Shown one piece after another: positions 7,355-10,740 of a stretch of DNA of 10,740 nucleotides. The position numbers were made by a program, and so were the translations under genes. Below the pieces are notes generated by a model that was not told the origin of the DNA, made no database searches, and saw only the letters and a program-made list of their open reading frames with translations. Numbering within the stretch: the first letter of the stretch is position 1; every line of letters starts with the position of its first letter. The DNA is from an uncultured Porphyromonadaceae bacterium (GTDB taxonomy: Bacteria > Bacteroidota > Bacteroidia > Bacteroidales > Muribaculaceae), in the NCBI GenBank assembly GCA_902470475.1, contig CABRGT010000065.1:1-10740 (forward strand). The letters run 5' to 3'.

Positions 7355-7609
7355 TTACATCTTCGTCAGCAGCCATCCGTACCAGCCGCACCATACGGCG
7401 GCCAACACCACCCACCACCAGAACCAGAGACCTTTGCGCTTCGGATAGATGATGTAGCCGACCAACAGGATTATTGACAGAATCAGTCCTACAAGCGGGC
7501 TCTCTGTAAGATATACGATGCCGACTACGGCGATTAAAAGCAGAAAGTACAGAAGTCCCAGAAGGAAACGCTTCCCTTTGTCAGACTTTACGTTTTTTTC
7601 TTCGCTCAT
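7355..7609 (-). CDS. Small Trp-rich three-helix membrane protein, function unknown
   Basis: I do not recognise a family for this 84-residue protein. It starts with a charged cytoplasmic-type stretch (MSEEKNVKSDKGKR, 1-14), followed by three hydrophobic segments: about 15-35 (LLGLLYFLLLIAVVGIVYL), 38-55 (PLVGLILSIILLVGYIIY) and 61-81. The second and third are separated by the basic turn PKRKG, which would lie in the cytoplasm by the positive-inside rule if the N-terminus were outside, so the topology is unclear. The last segment holds seven tryptophans (WFWWW, W73, WYGW). The gene stands alone with -7 boxes 49 nt upstream and a terminator 40 nt downstream, which supports a real monocistronic gene rather than a chance frame. 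Its base composition is more AT-rich than the flanking genes. Candidate roles include a membrane-stress protein or transporter accessory, with no direct evidence for either. Confidence 0.75.
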   Translation of the reverse strand: MSEEKNVKSDKGKRFLLGLLYFLLLIAVVGIVYLTESPLVGLILSIILLVGYIIYPKRKGLWFWWWVVLAAVWCGWYGWLLTKM

Positions 7610-7657
7610 GATATGAAATGGATAATGTGATTATTGATATGATGTTATTTGATGGTA

Positions 7658-7675
7658 CAAAGTTACACAAATGTA
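7658..7675 (-). promoter_or_regulatory. Two overlapping-range -7 boxes upstream of the small membrane protein
   Basis: Minus-strand TAACTTTG (7665-7658) and TACATTTG (7675-7668) both match TAnnTTTG exactly. The nearer box lies 48 nt before the ATG. No TTG is visible 19-21 nt upstream of either box; the tandem repeat at 7687-7722 occupies that space instead, which suggests control by a bound protein. Motifs seen; use of either box is inferred. Confidence 0.6.
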
Positions 7676-7686
7676 TAGTGAATCGC

Positions 7687-7722
7687 CCTTTTGGATTGTG
7701 TGACCTTTTTGGACAAGTGTGA
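7687..7722 (-). repeat. Imperfect tandem direct repeat, possible operator
   Basis: Read on the minus strand, TCACACTTGTCCAAAAAGG (7722-7704) is directly followed by TCACACAATCCAAAAGG (7703-7687). The two units share TCACAC at the start and TCCAAAA(A)GG at the end, at a 17-19 nt period. They begin 12-22 nt upstream of the -7 boxes, covering the -33 region, where tandem binding of a response regulator or other dimer would affect transcription. The repeat is seen; the regulator is unknown. Confidence 0.55.
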
Positions 7723-7804
7723 TGTTTTTTTTCATTGATCGTGGGGCTGGCGTGGCGGAGATGATGTCATTGACGGGATGGACAGTCTGTATATTATAAG
7801 ACAA

Positions 7805-7838
7805 CGCACCCGCCTGAGGACGGGCCTCGGCGGGTGTG
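7805..7838 (-). terminator. GC-rich hairpin downstream of the peptide transporter gene
   Basis: ACCCGCC plus GAGG (7808-7819, one bulged T) pairs with CCTC plus GGCGGGT (7825-7835), with further partial pairing outward to 7805 and 7838 around a 5-nt loop. On the minus strand it is followed by TTGTCTTATAATATA, AT-rich but not a clean T run. It starts about 45 nt past the transporter stop codon. A terminator is the simplest reading. Confidence 0.6.
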
Positions 7839-7882
7839 TGTATCCGGATGTGCCTGATGGATGGCGCGGGAACGGCGGGGGA

Positions 7883-9421
7883 TTACTTGTCGGCGGTGAC
7901 GCGCTCGAGCCACTTGACCATCGAGAACATCACGATCATCGACACCAGGCATACGGCCAGGAATACGCCCCAGGCCTCCCAGATAGACCATGCGTTGTAC
8001 ATCAGCGGGCCTACCCACAGCAGCAGGTTGCCTACGGCGGTGGCTCCAAGCCACAGACCCTGGCAGAGACCCTGCATATGCTTGGGTGCGACTTTCGATA
8101 CGAACGACAGACCCAGCGGAGAGATGAACAGTTCGGCCACCGTCAGGAAGAAGTAGATCACGAACATGATCCACCAGCCCGAGCGCATGGCTTCGGCGGC
8201 TGCCGGCGGCATGGCGCGGAATGCTTCGGCCGACGGATAGTCCATCTGATAGCTGTAGATCATCAGGAACAGGTAAGCCAGGCCGGCGATACCCATGCCG
8301 ATGCCGATCTTGCGGGGAGTCGATATTTCCTTGCCGCGGCGTGCCAGGCTGCCGAATATGAGCATCACCAGCGGGGTGAGCACGATCACGAAGAAAGGAT
8401 TGACGGCCTGCCATATCTCAGGCGCTATGGCATCGGTCTTGACGAAGTCGCGGGCGAAGAGCGACAGTGATGTACCGTTCTGGTGGAACGAGAACCAGAA
8501 GAAGATTGCGATGCCGAGCACGGCGAACAGAGCGTACATGCGCTGCTTGATCTCCTTGGCCATGGCGATCTTCTCCTCGGCTGTGTACTGCTGCACCTGG
8601 GCTGCTTCCTTACGCGCCGGGTTAGGCAGCGAGTTCTTGCACATCAGGAAGATGCACAGCGAGATGAGCATTGCCGCGATCGAGGCGATGAACGAGTAGT
8701 GGATGCCGGTGTTGAACACGTCGAGATACTCCGAGCAGAATGCCTGCACGTCGGCCGACACTTCGGAGGCCTTGCCGCCTACGTCGGAGATCAGGGCATA
8801 GAGGTTGTTCATGTTCTCGGCGTTCATCGAGTCGGTGGCCGACAGGTACTGGTGGGCCATGGCGGGGAGCTGGGCGTTGTATGTCAGGCCGTGGACGCCG
8901 AGCCACCACGAGCGCAGCATCGGAGCCACGAACGGGGCTATAAGGCCGCCGATGTTGATGAACACGTAGAAGATCTGGAATCCGGCGTCGCGCTTGGCGG
9001 CGTATTTCGGATTGTCGTAGAGCTGGCCTACGATCGCCTGCAGGTTGCCCTTGAAGAGGCCGTTGCCGAATGCGATCAGGAACAGGGCGCCGCACGTAAG
9101 CGCCAGTAGCCAGGTGTGGTTGTCGCTCGTGGCCAGGATGGGCACGGCCAGCACGGCGTAGCCGAGCGTCATCACGATCAGGCCGCGGATGATGGTTCCC
9201 TTGTAGTTCTGGGTGCGGTCGGCGATGTAGCCGCCCACCAGGCTCAGGATGTAGATGCCTGCGTAGAAGCACGAATAGATGATGCCGCTGGTCTCGTCGG
9301 AGAGTCCGAATTTCGAGCACAGGAACAGCACGAGCACGGCGTTCATGATGTAGTAGCCGAAGCGCTCGCCCATGTTGCTCAGAGCGGCGGGAATGAGTCC
9401 CCTGGGATGGTCTTTGAACAT
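7883..9421 (-). CDS. Proton-coupled oligopeptide transporter (POT/PTR2 family, MFS)
   Basis: Inner-membrane importer of di- and tripeptides driven by protons. The 512 residues show the family marks GERFGYY (18-24, in TM1), FYVFINIGGLIAP (151-163, in TM5, matching the PTR2 FYxxINxG signature) and ELFISPLGLSFVSKVAP (430-446, in TM10). I count 12 hydrophobic segments (near 21, 46, 77, 103, 148, 240, 296, 341, 371, 415, 455 and 482). The two additional helices that many bacterial POTs carry between TM6 and TM7 are not evident, and there is instead a soluble stretch of about 70 residues (169-239) between TM5 and TM6, probably periplasmic. The first Glu of the ExxER proton-coupling motif is N16 here; I recall the same in Bacteroides relatives, so it is probably lineage-typical. 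The gene lies 45 nt after sufE and is likely cotranscribed with it. Confidence 0.93.
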   Translation of the reverse strand: MFKDHPRGLIPAALSNMGERFGYYIMNAVLVLFLCSKFGLSDETSGIIYSCFYAGIYILSLVGGYIADRTQNYKGTIIRGLIVMTLGYAVLAVPILATSDNHTWLLALTCGALFLIAFGNGLFKGNLQAIVGQLYDNPKYAAKRDAGFQIFYVFINIGGLIAPFVAPMLRSWWLGVHGLTYNAQLPAMAHQYLSATDSMNAENMNNLYALISDVGGKASEVSADVQAFCSEYLDVFNTGIHYSFIASIAAMLISLCIFLMCKNSLPNPARKEAAQVQQYTAEEKIAMAKEIKQRMYALFAVLGIAIFFWFSFHQNGTSLSLFARDFVKTDAIAPEIWQAVNPFFVIVLTPLVMLIFGSLARRGKEISTPRKIGIGMGIAGLAYLFLMIYSYQMDYPSAEAFRAMPPAAAEAMRSGWWIMFVIYFFLTVAELFISPLGLSFVSKVAPKHMQGLCQGLWLGATAVGNLLLWVGPLMYNAWSIWEAWGVFLAVCLVSMIVMFSMVKWLERVTADK

Positions 9422-9466
9422 GTGAAGGTATTTTTAAGGGTGATAAATTGACAGGCGGGTAAGGGT

Positions 9467-9904
9467 TCAGGCCTTGTGCGACTCCTGCAGCAGCCTGAAT
9501 GCCCGGGCGTAGTCGCGCATCTGTTTCACCATGGCCACCAGGCCGTTGGAGCGTGTCGGCGACAGGTGTTCGCCCAGGCCGATGTCGTCGATGAAGTGCA
9601 GGTCGGCGTCGAGGATTTCGGCCGGGGTGTGGCCGTTGAGCACGTCGACAAGCATGGCGATGATGCCCTTGACGATGATGGCGTCGGAATCGGCGGTGAA
9701 GTGTACGTGGCCGTCGTCGTCGAGGCGTGCGTCGAGCCACACGCGGCTCTGGCATCCCTCGATGAGGCGGTCGGGAGTCTTGAGCGACTCGTCGATCGGC
9801 GGCAGTTCGTTGCCCATGTCGATGATCTGGGCGTAGCGGTCGAGCCAGTCCTCTATGTCGGCGAACTGCTCGGTTATTTCGGCTTGTTTCTGTTCGATAG
9901 TCAT
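9467..9904 (-). CDS. sufE: SufE family sulfur-acceptor protein (cysteine desulfuration)
   Basis: SufE takes persulfide sulfur from the cysteine desulfurase SufS and passes it on for Fe-S cluster assembly in the cytoplasm. The 145 residues begin MTIEQKQAEITEQFADIEDW. The active cysteine is C51 in LIEGCQSRVWL, the same number as in E. coli SufE, and LSPTRSNGL (114-122) is a further family mark. I chose ATG 9904, which overlaps the upstream stop as ATGA; a longer in-frame reading from 10000 would add an Arg/His-rich, unrelated N-terminus that simply mirrors the upstream gene. The overlap suggests translational coupling to the glutaminyl-cyclase-like gene. No other suf gene is in view, so its SufS partner must be elsewhere. 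Assignment is firm. Confidence 0.95.
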   Translation of the reverse strand: MTIEQKQAEITEQFADIEDWLDRYAQIIDMGNELPPIDESLKTPDRLIEGCQSRVWLDARLDDDGHVHFTADSDAIIVKGIIAMLVDVLNGHTPAEILDADLHFIDDIGLGEHLSPTRSNGLVAMVKQMRDYARAFRLLQESHKA

Positions 9905-10740
9905 GGCTTTTCGTTGTATATGACGTTGAGGACCACTGTGCCGACGGCCTCCATTGTGGCCGGGTCGAGGTGGTCGGTGTTGTCGTCGTGCGTGTGCCAC
10001 GTGGGCGGGAATGAGCCTGTGGCGGGGTTTGAGTTCTCTATGATGTCCGTGACGGGGATGCCGGCGCGTATCAGCGGCAGGTGATCGTCGCTGACTGCAC
10101 CTCCGGTCTGGGCCGGAAAGCGGTCAGCGTAGCCGAGCCGCCGCGCCATGTCCCACACTTTGGCAGTGGGAGCCTGAGCCATGCTGGCCGAGAAATACTC
10201 GCGCGGGAAGCGGGCGTCGCGGCCGCCCACCATGTCGAGCAATATGCCGTAGCGCGGCATGTCGGCCGCGGAGTAGGGCAGGTGCGAGGCGAAATGCGCC
10301 GCTCCCAGGGCCCACGAGTCATCGTGGCCTCCGTCGGGTGCGGGTGCGTCGGAGCGCCGTCCGTAGTCCTCGCAGTCGGTCAGCAATATGTCTACGCCCA
10401 CGGGTGCGGCCTCAAGGCCCAGGTTGCGCGCTATTTCGAGCAGCACGGCCACGCCGCTGGCTCCGTCGTTGGCACCGTCGATGGGTCGTTCGCGAGCGGC
10501 CTCGTCGGGTTCCTGGTCGGCCCAGGGGCGCGTGTCGTAGTGTGCGAGCAGCAGCACGCGGGATGTTGCGGCGGTGTCGAACCGCGCCAGTATGTTGCGC
10601 ACGGGCAGCCGGGTTCCGTCCCAGGCCGTGGCAGTGGATTCGAGCACTTCCACAGTGTCGGCTCCGCATGCTTCGAGGCGTCCTGTCAGCCACTCCACGC
10701 AATTGCCGTGTGCGGCCGTACCCGGTACTCGCGGCCCGAA
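9901..10740 (-). CDS. M28-family glutaminyl-peptide cyclotransferase-like enzyme, N-terminus outside the window
   Basis: The last 279 residues are visible, reading FGPRVPGTAAH from the right edge, so the GTG at 10698 is an internal codon and not the start. The zinc-hydrolase fold is shown by AHYDT (66-70), GANDGASG (89-96), DCEDYG (122-127), LLDMVGG (167-173), SDDHLPLIR (217-225) and WHTHDDN (248-254). From memory these line up with human glutaminyl cyclase D159, E201, D248, D305 and W329-H330, favouring a cyclase of the animal type, known from Porphyromonas gingivalis and relatives, over a plain aminopeptidase. Such enzymes turn N-terminal glutamine of exported proteins into pyroglutamate. 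The missing segment, perhaps 50 residues, should carry a signal peptide or lipobox if it is periplasmic. Its stop codon overlaps sufE. Cyclase versus peptidase activity is not settled by sequence alone. Confidence 0.88.
   Translation of the reverse strand, partial: FGPRVPGTAAHGNCVEWLTGRLEACGADTVEVLESTATAWDGTRLPVRNILARFDTAATSRVLLLAHYDTRPWADQEPDEAARERPIDGANDGASGVAVLLEIARNLGLEAAPVGVDILLTDCEDYGRRSDAPAPDGGHDDSWALGAAHFASHLPYSAADMPRYGILLDMVGGRDARFPREYFSASMAQAPTAKVWDMARRLGYADRFPAQTGGAVSDDHLPLIRAGIPVTDIIENSNPATGSFPPTWHTHDDNTDHLDPATMEAVGTVVLNVIYNEKP

Noticed and set aside
7200..7448. Plus-strand frame of 82 codons between the efflux operon and the small membrane protein
   Set aside because: It runs through the terminator hairpin and into the antisense of the 84-residue gene, with no promoter or motif.
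7723..7804. Poly-T run (7725-7732) as a terminator for plus-strand transcription
   Set aside because: No stem precedes it on the plus strand and no plus-strand gene ends there; more likely just part of an AT-rich upstream region.
9905..10000. Longer SufE start at 10000
   Set aside because: The additional 32 residues are Arg/His/Pro-rich, overlap the coding part of the M28 gene in another frame and have no counterpart in SufE proteins. ATG 9904 gives the standard length and the expected C51.
10696..10698. GTG at 10698 as the start of the M28 gene
   Set aside because: The frame stays open to the window edge and the upstream residues (FGPRVPGTAAHGNC) match the conserved N-terminal region of glutaminyl cyclases.
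1..10740. Mobile element, CRISPR array, defence system or prophage
   Set aside because: No transposase, integrase, terminal repeats, spaced repeat array or tRNA was found, and the genes are typical housekeeping and efflux functions on a single strand.

Overview
The window looks like an ordinary chromosomal stretch of a GC-rich member of the Bacteroidota, order Bacteroidales; a Muribaculaceae-like genome is my best guess, but the family cannot be fixed from this sequence. Support comes from Bacteroidota-type -7 elements (TAnnTTTG) in intergenic regions, the lack of clear Shine-Dalgarno sequences, lipobox-bearing efflux subunits, and protein sequences close to Bacteroides relatives as I remember them. 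Every gene I can support is on the minus strand, so transcription runs from right to left.

Right end (9901-10740): the 3' part of an M28-family glutaminyl-cyclase-like enzyme, cut by the window edge. Its stop overlaps the start of sufE (9467-9904) in an ATGA, and sufE is followed 45 nt later by a POT/PTR2 peptide transporter (7883-9421), closed by a hairpin at 7805-7838. This looks like one transcription unit.

Middle (7272-7722): a free-standing 84-residue, Trp-rich, three-helix membrane protein. It has Bacteroidota-type -7 elements, an adjacent imperfect tandem direct repeat upstream that could be an operator, and a strong terminator hairpin.

Left (188-7064): a complete tripartite RND efflux operon in the order periplasmic adaptor, inner-membrane pump, outer-membrane channel lipoprotein. 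An LpxA-type acyltransferase follows only 31 nt downstream. A perfect 12-bp hairpin ends that unit. The first 29 codons of a UvrD/RecB-like helicase follow at the left edge, behind a promoter that appears to give an almost leaderless transcript.

Functionally the left operon concerns the envelope: a proton-driven pump exporting small molecules across both membranes, plus an enzyme of the kind that starts lipid A synthesis. The right operon joins an N-terminal pyroglutamate-forming type of enzyme, a sulfur-transfer protein for Fe-S cluster assembly, and peptide uptake. I see no transposon, phage, CRISPR array, rRNA or tRNA, and no clearly new system. The points most worth a second look are the extra transmembrane hairpin inside the RND pump, the divergent active-site region of the LpxA-like protein and its place behind the pump, the tandem repeat controlling the small membrane protein, and the nested inverted repeat upstream of the efflux operon.
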